Of a stretch of 64,000 bases of DNA, positions 9,810 through 18,096 are shown piece after piece; position 1 is the first letter of the stretch; each line of letters starts with the position of its first letter. The stretch comes from Chlorobiota bacterium (GTDB lineage: Bacteria; Bacteroidota; Ignavibacteria; Kapaibacteriales; UBA961): positions 173,217-237,216 of the forward strand of contig BJGZ01000003.1 of the NCBI GenBank assembly GCA_014191195.1. The letters are read 5' to 3'. Position numbers and translations under genes: made by a program. Below the pieces are notes generated by a model. That model was given only the letters and a program-made list of their open reading frames with translations, searched no databases and was not told the origin of the DNA.

Positions 9810-10810
9810 TTTTTTCCTCCTTTAGCTTTTCCTTTTACAGCAGGTTTTACTTCATTAAGAACACGCACTGTACCATCGGCACATCCAACAAAAATTTGTT
9901 CAGCATTACTTATTAAATCAACGCCCCAGATATCTGTTCCAATATCCATAGACATAATATTTGTACCTGTATTAATATCCCAAAGTTTAACAAATTTATC
10001 TAAACTTGCTGTTACAATTGTTTTATTGTCTGCTGCAAAAGATACACTTTGTACGATCTCACTATGAGCATTGATAGTTCTTAACAAATTTCCTGAAGGC
10101 ATATCCCAAATTTTAACAATGCCATGTTCATCAGCAGAGGCCATTCTTTTAGAATCGAAACTAAATAACACTGTTAATACTTGTGTATCATGTCCAGTAA
10201 GAGTTAATAGAGCCTCTTTGCTGGCAATATCTGCACTCCAAATTTTAATTGTTTTGTCATCACTACAAGAAGCAATCAGTTTTCCATCATAACTATAGGC
10301 AACATCATTAGTTTTTTCCGTATGCCCACGAAGGGTCTTAACTTCACTTTGAAGTTTTGTATCCCATAGTTTTACGGTTTCATCAAAGCTTGTACTAGCT
10401 AATAAATCACTATTAGGACTATAATAAACACCAATTACTTCTGCTGTATGACCTGCTAATAAGTATTTCTGTTTTCCTGTTTCTACATCCCACACTCTAA
10501 CTGTTCTATCACTACTTGCACTAGCAATAGATTTATCATCACCAGAAAAAGATATATTATTAACCTGACCTAGATGTCCTTTAATAGTTAATAATTCTTT
10601 ACCATCAGGTATAGACCAAATCTTTATGGTTTCATCTAAACTACAAGTTGCAAACTTGGAATCATTCCCATTAACAAAAACTCCCAATACCTCATCGTCA
10701 TGTTTCCCAATGACTTTCATCTCATATACTCTTTGTTGTGCTATCATATCCCCTATATTGAATAAAGAAAGCATAAGGACAAAGAATATCTTCCACAAAC
10801 TTTTTTGCAT
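9806..10810 (-). CDS. Exported WD40-repeat beta-propeller protein
   Basis: 334 residues with a signal peptide (SLFNIGDMIAQQ). About seven WD40 repeats follow, each with the GH...V.......D....A..S.D..I.IWD pattern (for example SASSDRTVRVWDVETGKQ and SCSDDKTIKIW). WD40 propellers are protein-interaction platforms, and an exported one is likely periplasmic. The C-terminus is a short basic tail, KGKAKGGKK. AGAGG precedes the ATG. It overlaps the OmpA-like gene by 4 bp. No enzymatic motif is seen. Confidence 0.8.
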   Translation of the reverse strand: MQKSLWKIFFVLMLSLFNIGDMIAQQRVYEMKVIGKHDDEVLGVFVNGNDSKFATCSLDETIKIWSIPDGKELLTIKGHLGQVNNISFSGDDKSIASASSDRTVRVWDVETGKQKYLLAGHTAEVIGVYYSPNSDLLASTSFDETVKLWDTKLQSEVKTLRGHTEKTNDVAYSYDGKLIASCSDDKTIKIWSADIASKEALLTLTGHDTQVLTVLFSFDSKRMASADEHGIVKIWDMPSGNLLRTINAHSEIVQSVSFAADNKTIVTASLDKFVKLWDINTGTNIMSMDIGTDIWGVDLISNAEQIFVGCADGTVRVLNEVKPAVKGKAKGGKK

Positions 10811-10901
10811 GAAAAACCTCTTTTTACATGGTGTAATAGTGAATAAATTTTATGAATAACCGTAAATAAATATAAATGACATAATATTAAAGCTGTTTTC
10901 C

Positions 10902-11264
10902 CTATGATCGCAATTTATTAATAATACCGTTTAATTCTGTTATGATTGTTGAAAGTTGATTTTCAATTGATTCTTTAGATAAGTCTTGTGATATACCATA
11001 ATCATAAGTTAGATTATCATTATCAAAGCTTAAGGAGGCTAATCTTGCTTTAGTTTCTAAGATAGTTAAACGCTCTTCACGTATTAGCGTCTTAAGATAT
11101 TGTAATAATGCAAGATTATTTTTGGTGTAGATTCTGTTGCCAGAAATATTTTTTTGGGGGTGTAATTGACTAAATTCTCTTTCCCAATATCTAATTACAT
11201 GTTGTTCTTCATCTATTAAATTAGCTATTTCTTTTATTGAATATGTATCTTCAGAATGTTCCAT
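10902..11264 (-). CDS. MerR-family transcriptional regulator
   Basis: 120 residues. The N-terminal winged-helix domain reads YSIKEIANLIDEEQHVIRYWEREF, then a wing (NRIYTKNNLALLQYLKTLI), then the helix LTILETKARL, as in short MerR regulators. The C-terminal about 40 residues are helical and lack Cys or other metal ligands, so no effector is evident. This short type is common next to housekeeping genes in Bacteroidota. It follows the choice-anchor genes on the same strand. Confidence 0.82.
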   Translation of the reverse strand: MEHSEDTYSIKEIANLIDEEQHVIRYWEREFSQLHPQKNISGNRIYTKNNLALLQYLKTLIREERLTILETKARLASLSFDNDNLTYDYGISQDLSKESIENQLSTIITELNGIINKLRS

Positions 11265-11342
11265 ATACGCTTATATCATATTGTTTTACTTGTAACAATG
11301 ACATTAATAAATGTATTTCCTTACAAGTTATCGATCATACGA

Positions 11343-12251
11343 TTAATAAACAATACTTGTTCCAGTATATACAGCGCCTTTATTCAATACAACCCTTATT
11401 CCATAAAAGCCAGGAACGATTTGTTTCTGCATTGGCATAGATAATTGACAAAACCCGTCCAATGATTTTTCCTGACATTGTAACTGATATGTATTACCAA
11501 CAAGATCAAAACAATAGATATCTCGAATGTCATCGTATATTGGTAATACAGTTTCAAATGATTGAGAATTTTTATTATATATAATAGTGATGGGATGTAA
11601 AGGATATGATACTTTTTCTTGGACTGATGATACCTGCTGATAATTAGCGCTAAATTTAGTAGAGTAAAACTGATCTCCAGAACTTGTTTGATCATTATTA
11701 GAGCAATTTGACATCATATAAAAGGTAACTTTCCCTTTATAACCATTTTGAGGAGGTATCCATGAAAATGTCCATTCTATTTCTCCAGGAATAATCGCTT
11801 TATTTCCCTGATAGGTATGAGTTAAATATCTTCTTCCTTTAGCAGTAGGTACAAAATCATCCGCATTTTGTGATTGTATCCTCACACCATCATAAATTAC
11901 AAATGTACCTGCATTTTTATTCATACTATCTAAGCACACAATTTGAAAACCAAATTTAGTAGTTCCAGCTTTTCTTACAGTAAGTTTAATTCCAACTGTA
12001 TCATCAGAATACAATGTATTTGATTTTTCGCCAAACTGAAATGTATTTGTAGTATCATTTTGCTGAATAAATGCATTACTATGACATCCAGATTGAGTAC
12101 ATGTTTTTTCACCAGGAGCACCTGTTGAACTTTGATGTGAACCTGAAGATTTTAAAGACATTTCATCCTTATCAATTGCGCCATTAATCATGCCATACAT
12201 CAAGATAGAGCAAAGACTTATTATGAGGGTATATACACTATATTTTTTCAT
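11343..12251 (-). CDS. Secreted choice-of-anchor V-type protein with CX4CH motif
   Basis: 302 residues with a signal peptide (MYGMINGAID). The STGAPGEKTCTQSGCH segment (residues about 42-57) is the hallmark of the reeler-like 'choice-of-anchor V' domain; Cys51, Cys56 and His57 form CX4CH. A beta-rich domain follows (FGFQIVCLDS, GEIEWTFSWIPP). The C-terminal about 80 residues resemble a T9SS-type sorting domain (GFYGIRVVLNKG). It lies 12 bp downstream of a paralogue. It is probably exported to the cell surface; whether heme is bound is unknown. Confidence 0.65.
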   Translation of the reverse strand: MKKYSVYTLIISLCSILMYGMINGAIDKDEMSLKSSGSHQSSTGAPGEKTCTQSGCHSNAFIQQNDTTNTFQFGEKSNTLYSDDTVGIKLTVRKAGTTKFGFQIVCLDSMNKNAGTFVIYDGVRIQSQNADDFVPTAKGRRYLTHTYQGNKAIIPGEIEWTFSWIPPQNGYKGKVTFYMMSNCSNNDQTSSGDQFYSTKFSANYQQVSSVQEKVSYPLHPITIIYNKNSQSFETVLPIYDDIRDIYCFDLVGNTYQLQCQEKSLDGFCQLSMPMQKQIVPGFYGIRVVLNKGAVYTGTSIVY

Positions 12252-12263
12252 GAATATTACTAA

Positions 12264-13139
12264 TTATTGGATGAGAAAAGTATGAGCATTAATTGATGCA
12301 CTTGTAGTACATCTTAGTACATATAATCCTTTTTGAAATTCATGCAAAGGCACAATAATTTCTGAATTTATATCAGAAGAAACCATTTGATTCATTATCG
12401 ATGAACCATTAATTGAAAATATTGCAGTAGAAAGAATAGGAATTGAAGGATTATCATTCTGTATAATTAATTGATTGTTTTTAACAAAAGCAGTTATTTG
12501 ATTATCCCCAAGCTTTTTGCATAAATCCTGACAACCAGTTTGAATTTGCTCTTTTAATGACATAGAATGAAGAAATACCTTGTCTCCTTTATCAGAATTA
12601 TCATTATTGGCAGAAACGGTTGCAAAATAAAAATGGACTTTTCCTGTACCTTTAGAAGGAGCTTTCCACTTCATATTCCATGAATGAGATCCAGGAATTT
12701 TTGGGTAAGTTCCAGCATGTTTATAGGTTACATACTCTCTATCTTTAATTTCCAATTCATTAAATAATATCTGGGTATGTTCTGAATCTGAAATAATAAA
12801 AGATCCGCATTGATCTCCATTATCGTCCAGAGCTACAACTTGAAATCCAAATCTATTAATTGACGGATCTTGTACATGCAATGATATCGGATAGATTTCA
12901 TCAGGTGAATATGAAGAAATCGAAGAATTGTCAAACAGTAGCTCTGCCTTCGATTGGTCGCCAATTTGGGAATCATCATGGCATCCACTTTGCGCGCAAG
13001 TAGATTCTCCAGGTGCACCAGTAGATGAAGGAGGAGCTCCAAAACTTGTAATATCAACAATATCACTCTTTACTAAAGATAGATCTATAGTGAAGAATAA
13101 GAATGTACAAAAAATGATAGATATAAAGATTTTTTTCAT
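12264..13139 (-). CDS. Secreted choice-of-anchor V-type protein with CX4CH motif (paralogue)
   Basis: 291 residues from the ATG at 13139, which starts a proper signal peptide (KKIFISIIFCTFLFF). An upstream in-frame start would fall in a hairpin and is unlikely. STGAPGESTCAQSGCH (about residues 39-54) repeats the domain signature of its neighbour, with Cys48, Cys53 and His54. FGFQVVALDD and SHSWNMKWKAPSKGTGKVHF match the paralogue. The C-terminus (GLYVLRCTTSASINAHTFLIQ) looks like a T9SS type A sorting domain. The two genes are a tandem duplication that has diverged considerably. Confidence 0.65.
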   Translation of the reverse strand: MKKIFISIIFCTFLFFTIDLSLVKSDIVDITSFGAPPSSTGAPGESTCAQSGCHDDSQIGDQSKAELLFDNSSISSYSPDEIYPISLHVQDPSINRFGFQVVALDDNGDQCGSFIISDSEHTQILFNELEIKDREYVTYKHAGTYPKIPGSHSWNMKWKAPSKGTGKVHFYFATVSANNDNSDKGDKVFLHSMSLKEQIQTGCQDLCKKLGDNQITAFVKNNQLIIQNDNPSIPILSTAIFSINGSSIMNQMVSSDINSEIIVPLHEFQKGLYVLRCTTSASINAHTFLIQ

Positions 13140-13177
13140 GATATTTTGCTCAATTACTAATATGGCTCTCAAAATAG

Positions 13178-13204
13178 AAAAAACATTGCATATTTCATGC
13201 AATG
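13178..13204 (-). promoter_or_regulatory. Hairpin plus U-tract in the leader of the choice-anchor gene
   Basis: A perfect 8-bp stem (13184-13191 with 13197-13204, CATTGCAT) with a 5-base loop. On the minus strand it is followed by TTTTTT. It lies 45 bp upstream of the ATG at 13139. The next gene upstream is divergent, so it is either a leader attenuator or a stop for antisense transcription. Confidence 0.5.
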
Positions 13205-13222
13205 AATCTTTTTATGAATGTA

Positions 13223-13253
13223 GTTGAAAGATAAAAACAAGCATGTATTTTTG
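13223..13253 (+). promoter_or_regulatory. Bacteroidota-type promoter for paaC-tpiA
   Basis: GTTG at 13223-13226, 19 bp, then TATTTTTG at 13246-13253. This fits TTTG-N19-TAnnTTTG with one mismatch in the upstream box. It lies 32 bp before the ATG at 13286. Confidence 0.55.
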
Positions 13254-13285
13254 TAAATTGATTTTCATTTATTAAGACCTAAAAT

Positions 13286-14053
13286 ATGAATTATGATTCT
13301 GCAACCCTACAGGCACTAAAATCTTTATTGTATAGAATGGCCGATGATTCATTAATTATTGCTCATCGAAATTCTGAATGGACAGGTTTAGGGCCTATTT
13401 TAGAAGAAGACATTGCTTTTTCTTCGATAGCTCAAGACAAATTAGGGCATGCTCTGTCATTATATACTTTATTGAATAATTTGGGTGAGAAAGAGCCCGA
13501 CATTATTGCATTTACTAGACATACAAAAGACTTTACCTGTTGTCAATTTGTGGAATATCCAATTGGGGGTTATGACTTCAGTTTATTAAGACATTTTCTT
13601 TATGATACTGCAGAGTTGATTCGATTTACTTCCTTAACTTCAAGCACTTATGAGCCTCTTGCAAAACTTTCAAAAAAGATTATTGGTGAAATCAAATATC
13701 ATGTATTTCATGCAAATACGTGGATGGTTCATTTAGGAGCTAAAGGAAATGAAGAAAGCCATGAAAGAATGCAAACAACACTTAATCTCATATATCCTTT
13801 AGCATTAGGTATGTTTGAGGACATTGCATCTGATGCACTATTAATATCTTCTGGAATTTATACTGGTGAACAATCAATTAAAAATGATTGGATAGAAAGA
13901 ATAACAACAGTGTTAACTCAAGCAAATCTTATCATTCCTAATGATATTACTCCAATATATGGCGGAAGAACTGGAGATCATTCAGAATACTTAGATCCTT
14001 TATTGAAAGAAATGACTGAAGTGTTTAGTATAGATCCATCAGCAACCTGGTAA
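13286..14053 (+). CDS. paaC: PaaC-like subunit of phenylacetyl-CoA epoxygenase, orphan
   Basis: 255 residues, the size of PaaC (about 250). It is a ferritin-like helical bundle: LLYRMADDSLIIAHRNSEWTG, then EEDIAFSSIAQDKLGHAL, then IIGEIKYHVFHANTW and NEESHERMQ. In the PaaABCDE complex PaaC is the structural partner of catalytic PaaA, in the ring-1,2-epoxidation of phenylacetyl-CoA. No paaA, B, D or E is in this window; tpiA follows after 17 bp. Some acidic and His residues typical of di-iron sites remain, so an independent function is possible. Family confidence is good, role uncertain. Confidence 0.75.
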   Translation: MNYDSATLQALKSLLYRMADDSLIIAHRNSEWTGLGPILEEDIAFSSIAQDKLGHALSLYTLLNNLGEKEPDIIAFTRHTKDFTCCQFVEYPIGGYDFSLLRHFLYDTAELIRFTSLTSSTYEPLAKLSKKIIGEIKYHVFHANTWMVHLGAKGNEESHERMQTTLNLIYPLALGMFEDIASDALLISSGIYTGEQSIKNDWIERITTVLTQANLIIPNDITPIYGGRTGDHSEYLDPLLKEMTEVFSIDPSATW

Positions 14054-14070
14054 AAAACTAGAAATATCCT

Positions 14071-14841
14071 ATGAATTTTTTGATTGTTGGTAATTGGAAG
14101 ATGAATACTATTCCAAGCGAGGGACTTAGAATAGTTGATAAAATATGTCTTCACATGAAATCTTTGGATATATCCGTGGATATATTGATTTGCCCTCCTT
14201 TTACTCATTTAGTAGTATGCTCTGAGTTAATTAGGCATCTTAAATCACCATTAAGAATTGGTGCTCAAAACTGTTCTTCAGAATCTTATGGGGCATTTAC
14301 TGGGGAAATATCAGCACAAATGTTAAGAGATTTGGATGTAGAATATATTATTATTGGTCATTCAGAAAGACGCACCATTTTTAATGAGACAAATGATACA
14401 ATAGTAAAAAAGTGTATTCAAGCATTAGATGCAGGAATTATTCCTATTGTTTGTATAGGAGAATCTTTACAACAAAGAGATGAAGGCCAAACATTGGCAA
14501 TAATTAAGTCTCAAATACATGCTATTTGCTCGAATGAAATCATTGTGCACCATGAATTTGCTCATGCTATAATTTTTGCATATGAACCTATTTGGGCGAT
14601 AGGAACAGGGATAGCAGCTAAGCCAGAACAAGCAGAAGAAGTGCACATCTATATACGAACATTATTACAAGAGTATTTTCCCGAATTCTATCTTACTATT
14701 CCAATTTTATATGGTGGAAGTGTTAATGAGGCAAATGCCAAAGAGTTTTTCTCTAAGAAAGATATCAATGGAGCATTAGTAGGGGGCGCATCTTTAAAAG
14801 CAGAAAGCTTTATAGAAATCGCCAAAGCAGCTTATCGCTAA
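14071..14841 (+). CDS. tpiA: Triosephosphate isomerase
   Basis: 256 residues, the standard length. It interconverts dihydroxyacetone phosphate and glyceraldehyde 3-phosphate in glycolysis. Catalytic residues are visible: Lys10 in GNWKMN, His97 in IIGHSERR and Glu172 in AYEPIWAIGTG. The phosphate-binding loop LYGGSVN (213-219) and GALVGGASL (235-243) are intact. It is co-transcribed with paaC. Its stop overlaps the convergent SRPBCC gene by 4 bp. Confidence 0.97.
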   Translation: MNFLIVGNWKMNTIPSEGLRIVDKICLHMKSLDISVDILICPPFTHLVVCSELIRHLKSPLRIGAQNCSSESYGAFTGEISAQMLRDLDVEYIIIGHSERRTIFNETNDTIVKKCIQALDAGIIPIVCIGESLQQRDEGQTLAIIKSQIHAICSNEIIVHHEFAHAIIFAYEPIWAIGTGIAAKPEQAEEVHIYIRTLLQEYFPEFYLTIPILYGGSVNEANAKEFFSKKDINGALVGGASLKAESFIEIAKAAYR

Positions 14842-15290
14842 TTACTTTCAAGTAATTTTTTTGTTGAATTTTGTCTGAAGATGAACATGGATTTTATCAT
14901 AGACTCAACAAATAAAACATGTGCACATAATCCAAGAACTCCTAATGGCAATTCATATTGAAAATAGTCTGTCATTCTTGTATATCCATCCCCAATATCT
15001 TCGAAAACTCTTTTTTGAATCATTGATTTAAAAGGACCTTTTAACTGCGTATCAGTTAATAAAGAAGGATATTCAAAATCTACAAATTTCATATGCATTT
15101 CTGTTGGGATTAGCTTAAAGTGCTTTACAATTAGGTGGACTTCTTGTCCCACTCCAATGGGATCACACCTTTTCACTGATATATCTAAATGTTTTGGGGA
15201 TATTTTTAATAAATTCTTTACATCAGTATGAAACAGAAATGCTTCTTCTTGATGACATTTAATGATAATACTTCTTTCAAAATAATGCAT
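14838..15290 (-). CDS. SRPBCC-fold ligand-binding protein
   Basis: 150 residues. The N-terminus (YFERSIIIKCHQEEAFLFHTD) and later KRVFEDIGDGYTRMTDYFQYELPLG are typical of the START/polyketide-cyclase (SRPBCC) superfamily, which forms a hydrophobic-ligand cavity. The end contains a hydrophobic helix (LGVLGLCAHVLFVESMI) as in CoxG/cyclase-type relatives. There is no signal peptide, so it is cytosolic. It lies downstream of adk, separated by a possible terminator. Ligand unknown. Confidence 0.7.
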   Translation of the reverse strand: MHYFERSIIIKCHQEEAFLFHTDVKNLLKISPKHLDISVKRCDPIGVGQEVHLIVKHFKLIPTEMHMKFVDFEYPSLLTDTQLKGPFKSMIQKRVFEDIGDGYTRMTDYFQYELPLGVLGLCAHVLFVESMIKSMFIFRQNSTKKLLESN

Positions 15291-15330
15291 AAAAAAAGCC
15301 TCGAAATAGAAATTGATTATAAATCGAGAC
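15291..15330 (-). terminator. Probable intrinsic terminator of adk
   Basis: An imperfect stem (CTCGA at 15300-15304 with TCGAG at 15324-15328, plus weaker inner pairs) is followed on the minus strand by seven T. It lies between the adk stop and the SRPBCC ATG. Confidence 0.5.
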
Positions 15331-15355
15331 TTAACAGTATTGAAAAGAGAAAAGT

Positions 15356-15910
15356 TTATTCTGTAGGGAAAACTTGATTAATTCTAGCATAGACAGTTTC
15401 TACATCTGCATTTCCATCTATATTAACCATTTTTCCAGTGGATTGATAGTACTCTAATAATGGAGCAGTTTGTTCATTATATACATTGAGTCTGTGACGA
15501 ATAATGACTTCATTATCATCCTGCCTTCCCCTTTTTAACATTCTTTGAACAATTTCTTCGCCATCTAAAGTAATATTAATAATCATTTTTATATCCTTTC
15601 CAAGTTCACTTAGCATATTATCCAAAGATCTAGCTTGTACTAATGTTCTTGGAAATCCATCAAGGATTGCTCCCTGTGAATATTCAGGTTTTTGTAATGC
15701 TTCTTTTACTATTCCAGTTACAATTTCATCTGGCACTAAACCTCCAGATTCTACATAATTCTTAGCAATATTCCCCATTTCTGTTCCGGCAGAAATAGCA
15801 TTTCTAAAGGCTTCGCCGGTTGATAAATGAAGAATATTTTTTCTTACTGCAGCAATTGCAGCTTGAGTTCCTTTACCAACTCCTGGTGCACCAAACATGA
15901 TGATTATCAT
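15356..15910 (-). CDS. adk: Adenylate kinase (short-LID type)
   Basis: 184 residues. It catalyses ATP + AMP = 2 ADP. The P-loop is GAPGVGKGT (residues 7-15). AMP-binding HLSTGEAFR and the LDGFPRT motif are present, and KRGRQDDNEVIIRHRL marks the LID junction. The long zinc-containing LID insertion is absent, as in short-form bacterial and cytosolic enzymes. It has a Bacteroidota-type promoter upstream and a probable terminator downstream, so it may be monocistronic. Confidence is high. Confidence 0.96.
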   Translation of the reverse strand: MIIIMFGAPGVGKGTQAAIAAVRKNILHLSTGEAFRNAISAGTEMGNIAKNYVESGGLVPDEIVTGIVKEALQKPEYSQGAILDGFPRTLVQARSLDNMLSELGKDIKMIINITLDGEEIVQRMLKRGRQDDNEVIIRHRLNVYNEQTAPLLEYYQSTGKMVNIDGNADVETVYARINQVFPTE

Positions 15911-15954
15911 TGTAACTCCAAAAACTCCAGAACGGAATTCCTAACTTTTTTCTA

Positions 15955-15985
15955 CAAATATACAGGTTGAAATTCATTATTCAAT
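15955..15985 (-). promoter_or_regulatory. Bacteroidota-type promoter for adk
   Basis: On the minus strand ATTG (15982-15985), then 19 bp, then TATATTTG (15955-15962). The downstream box matches TAnnTTTG fully and the upstream box in three of four bases. It lies 44 bp before the adk ATG. Confidence 0.6.
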
Positions 15986-16006
15986 ATCTGTCTATTCATT
16001 ATTACT

Positions 16007-18001
16007 CTATATTCTCATTGAAATAGACCCCAAAAGTGAAAATCCGGGTAATGGATAATTATCAATCATCTCATATCGAGTATTAAGTACATTCCTTATA
16101 TCAAATCTTATAATTGTATTAATATTAAAGAGGACAGTTGACTTTTCAGCGAAAAAAGATAATAAAATAAAGTCTTGTAACTCTGAATCGGTATTATTAT
16201 CAGGCAGGCTAAATCTAGAGCCAGTATAATTGATTAAAAATCCCAAAAAATAAGAAGGTAGATGATAAGATACATTGCAAGAAGCTTGATGTGAGGGCGT
16301 ATAGGGCAATTGTTTACCTTTTGTAAAAGAATCCATACTATTGTCTACAACTTTTCTATACGAATAAGCAGCTCTAAAATGCAGATTTGAAATACTAATA
16401 TTATCTTGAAAAGTACATTCTAATCCAGATGAATATGTGTGTCCTATATTTCTTGCACTCCATTGCAAAGGAGATATAGGAATAGCAAATATTTGATTAT
16501 TAAGATCGATACGATACAAGTCTATATCCAAAGATCTTCCTGAAGATCTGTATGCTAAACCAGCTTCTACATTAACAGAATGTTCTGGCTTTAATTGTGA
16601 AGTTCCATAATTAAGATAATAAAGTTCATTAAAAGAAGGTGCCCTAAAATCTTTGCTTATTTTAGATTTAATGAGGATTTTGTCAGAAAGTAAATAACCT
16701 GCAGAAATAAAGCCAGACCTTGCATTTCCGATATCACCTGAAAAATAATCAGCTCTTATTCCAGATTCACATTTGAACAATTGATAACTGTAAGAAGCTG
16801 TTATTGAAATAGCTGCAAATCTTCTGCTGGGATTATTACCTGCATCTGGTTGCAACATTTCTCCAGATAAAGAGGTATAACCACATTGAAAAGAACTTTG
16901 CATCAATATATTTTCACTTATTTCATCATCAAATGTAGTGGTAGAGACATATTCAGAATTAAGGAATGTAGATTGTACACCAGATTTACCAGCATATTTT
17001 GCGAATGGGTCGTTAAAATTCATTATACCCTTTTTTATTGTACATGAACTTTGAAGCCTAGGTAGAGAAGTTCTATTAAAAGTATAATGAAAAGCTGTTA
17101 ATGATTCATTCTCTGAGAAAACAGCTTGTGCATCTTCTACTTTACCCGACAAAACAGCCCCTGGTACTCCCCTTTTTGTTTGCCGATACATAGTAAATGC
17201 TGAATAACTATGTTTTTCTAAAGAATCAGACAAAGCAGTCCTTGCAAAAATATGTAAAGAAGAAGACTCAGCATTTTGTCTTTTCATCTCAATTGTTTCT
17301 TTGAATCCTGCAGGCTGGAATTGAAATGGAAAAGAACCATCATATGAAAGATAATCTGAATGAAAATAATAATGTGAAGTACTATTGCCCCATTGATATG
17401 AACCTTGTAATGATCGCTCACCAAAAGATCCTAAACTGGAATGTAGTAAAGCAATTTTGTCTGTATTTCTAAATGGTAACTGTATATTGATAAGCCCGCC
17501 GATTGCACCACTTCCAGCAATTGTAGAAAATCCACCTTTTTGAACAGTACATTCCTGATTATTCATCATTGGTAGAGTTCCAATATCAAACATGCCATTC
17601 TGAGGTGAAGTTAGAGTAATTCCGTCCAATAATATAACAGATCTTTGTGGCCCTAAGCCTCGATTAGATATAAGTTTAAGTGAACCTGGCCCACCATAAT
17701 CTCTTAAATCAGCAGAAGGTATTAAGGCTACAATAGCATCTAATCGACGCGAAGATAAAGACTGCATATCTTGAGAGTGTATCTTAACATATGAAAATAA
17801 TGGTACTCGATTTATCGTATCAATATTTCCATTTGCACTTTTTATGACAGAATTGGTAGTAAATGTTTGTAAGGAATCTTTATTCTTTAAAAAAGGAGAG
17901 CTTTCTTGAATAGTTTGAGCATGTATACGCGTATATCCAAACATACAATGCATAGAAACAATAAGGATTATAGAATATATTAACAAAAAAAACCTAAACA
18001 T
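16007..18001 (-). CDS. TonB-dependent outer-membrane receptor
   Basis: 664 residues with a signal peptide (TRIHAQTIQ). The plug domain is visible: ALIPSADLRDYGGPGSLKL, then RGLGPQRSVILLDGITLTSP, then GGFSTIAGSGAIGGLINIQL. The remainder is a beta barrel with many aromatic-rich strands and a terminal strand ending SMRI. Such receptors import siderophores, cobalamin or glycans using TonB energy; BtuB-like receptors have this compact plug. Substrate cannot be assigned. It is divergent from rimP with a 95-bp intergenic region. Confidence 0.85.
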   Translation of the reverse strand: MFRFFLLIYSIILIVSMHCMFGYTRIHAQTIQESSPFLKNKDSLQTFTTNSVIKSANGNIDTINRVPLFSYVKIHSQDMQSLSSRRLDAIVALIPSADLRDYGGPGSLKLISNRGLGPQRSVILLDGITLTSPQNGMFDIGTLPMMNNQECTVQKGGFSTIAGSGAIGGLINIQLPFRNTDKIALLHSSLGSFGERSLQGSYQWGNSTSHYYFHSDYLSYDGSFPFQFQPAGFKETIEMKRQNAESSSLHIFARTALSDSLEKHSYSAFTMYRQTKRGVPGAVLSGKVEDAQAVFSENESLTAFHYTFNRTSLPRLQSSCTIKKGIMNFNDPFAKYAGKSGVQSTFLNSEYVSTTTFDDEISENILMQSSFQCGYTSLSGEMLQPDAGNNPSRRFAAISITASYSYQLFKCESGIRADYFSGDIGNARSGFISAGYLLSDKILIKSKISKDFRAPSFNELYYLNYGTSQLKPEHSVNVEAGLAYRSSGRSLDIDLYRIDLNNQIFAIPISPLQWSARNIGHTYSSGLECTFQDNISISNLHFRAAYSYRKVVDNSMDSFTKGKQLPYTPSHQASCNVSYHLPSYFLGFLINYTGSRFSLPDNNTDSELQDFILLSFFAEKSTVLFNINTIIRFDIRNVLNTRYEMIDNYPLPGFSLLGSISMRI

Positions 18002-18026
18002 AGGACAATACGTGAAAAAACTTCAT

Positions 18027-18034
18027 TATATTTG
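18027..18034 (+). promoter_or_regulatory. Possible -7 box for the rimP operon
   Basis: TATATTTG fits TAnnTTTG. No clear TTTG box lies 19 bp upstream. Transcription would start near 18041, at the foot of the leader hairpin. Confidence 0.3.
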
Positions 18035-18042
18035 TAATTGAT

Positions 18043-18077
18043 AATGGGCGCTCAAAGGCGAATGCCCATTTTTTTTT
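18043..18077 (+). terminator. Terminator-like hairpin in the rimP leader (possible attenuator)
   Basis: A 7-bp stem (AATGGGC at 18043-18049 with GCCCATT at 18064-18070) is followed by a T-tract to 18077. An alternative inner pairing CGC/GCG exists. It ends 19 bp before the rimP ATG. The upstream gene is divergent, so this is not the terminator of a preceding plus-strand gene. Confidence 0.6.
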
Positions 18078-18096
18078 AGTATTAATCGTATATTTT

